A stretch of 15,004 bases of DNA from Tannerella sp. (lineage in GTDB: Bacteria > Bacteroidota > Bacteroidia > Bacteroidales > Tannerellaceae), in assembly GCA_031268395.1 (NCBI GenBank), contig JAIRXI010000231.1, positions 1 to 15,004 on the forward strand, in the 5' to 3' direction. The notes under the pieces were generated by a model. That model made no database searches. It was given only the letters and a program-made list of their open reading frames with translations, and had not been told where the DNA came from. This document shows positions 14,693 to 15,004 of this stretch, one piece after another (positions within the stretch are counted from its first letter, which is position 1; every line of letters begins with the position of its first letter). The translations under genes and the position numbers were made by a program.

Positions 14693-15004
14693 TCAGCTTA
14701 CTTTCAACGTAATGGCATACGTATAGCGTTTGCCGGGCTGGAAGATGTCCGCAACGGGGACGGTCCAGTTGTATTCGTTGCCGTTGAGACGGAAAGTCAC
14801 GCGGCGCGTACCGCCCGTACCCGGGATGACAACGGCGTCGAACGTCGCGATGCTTCCCGATGCGGTGGTTGCCCTCCGCATCGGAAAAGCGAGGTTGCCT
14901 TCCGGCACAAACTGCCTGTCCGAAAGCGAGAATCCGGCCTTCACCGGCATACCGGACATGGTGGCGGTGATGTCTGCAAAATCGGAATCGACCAGGCCCG
15001 TACC
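14693..15004 (-). CDS. C-terminal part of a fimbrillin-like protein (runs off the window)
   Basis: The frame is open from the right edge to a TGA at 14693-14695, giving 103 residues of the C-terminal end; an internal ATG at 14959 is not the true start. The fragment is beta-rich, and its close (FRLNGNEYNWTVPVADIFQPGKRYTYAITLKVS, split here as NEYNWTVP and FQPGKRYTYAITLKVS) is typical of Bacteroidales fimbrillin family/Mfa-like proteins, where a final strand follows a GKRYTY-type turn. It is unlike the shaft subunit of the left operon in its ending, so it belongs to a different subunit type, possibly the last gene of a second pilus cluster. Function is inferred from this C-terminal pattern only. 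Confidence 0.65.
   Translation of the reverse strand, partial: GTGLVDSDFADITATMSGMPVKAGFSLSDRQFVPEGNLAFPMRRATTASGSIATFDAVVIPGTGGTRRVTFRLNGNEYNWTVPVADIFQPGKRYTYAITLKVS

Overview
The window looks like chromosomal DNA from a member of the Bacteroidales (Bacteroidota). The evidence is four consecutive fimbrial lipoprotein genes of the FimA/Mfa1 (type V pilus) kind, a DUF4301 protein, a Rel enzyme with Bacteroidota-style motifs, TANNTTTG-type -7 promoter elements, and mostly A-rich leaders without Shine-Dalgarno sites. I cannot name the genus from sequence alone.

Layout. Bases 1-448 are non-coding and full of small hairpins, ending in a 7-bp repeat arranged as a stem-loop. Bases 449-7219 hold a minus-strand pilus operon, read right to left: an Mfa1/FimA-like shaft subunit (5438-7219), a hairpin that may act as an attenuator (5384-5422), a FimB/Mfa2-like anchor (4340-5311), a two-part accessory subunit (2906-4291), and a long putative tip protein with BACON-like and FISUMP-like regions (449-2878). 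Bases 7220-8141 are an AT-rich gene-free stretch that is probably the pilus promoter and a long purine-rich leader. Bases 8142-8643 hold a perfect 22-bp inverted repeat and an unusual tandem array: eight full 42-bp units built from inverted half-sites whose centres fall every 21 bp.

The right half is housekeeping DNA, visibly richer in G+C. It contains a RelA/SpoT homologue with a ruined hydrolase domain (8659-10869, minus), a divergent DUF4301 gene (10985-12529), a tRNA-dihydrouridine synthase (12659-13648), and the quinolinate synthase gene nadA (13660-14592, minus), which converges on the synthase gene with only 11 bp between the stops. The window ends inside a second fimbrillin-like gene (14693 to beyond 15004, minus).

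The pilus genes form one functional unit (shaft, anchor, accessory, tip), and the hairpin after the shaft gene would favour excess shaft subunit. The remaining genes are unrelated to each other: stringent response, tRNA modification and NAD synthesis. The most unusual element is the 42-bp hairpin array between rel and the pilus operon. I see no gene function for it; its geometry suggests either an array of protein-binding sites or a chain of RNA hairpins in the rel 3' region.
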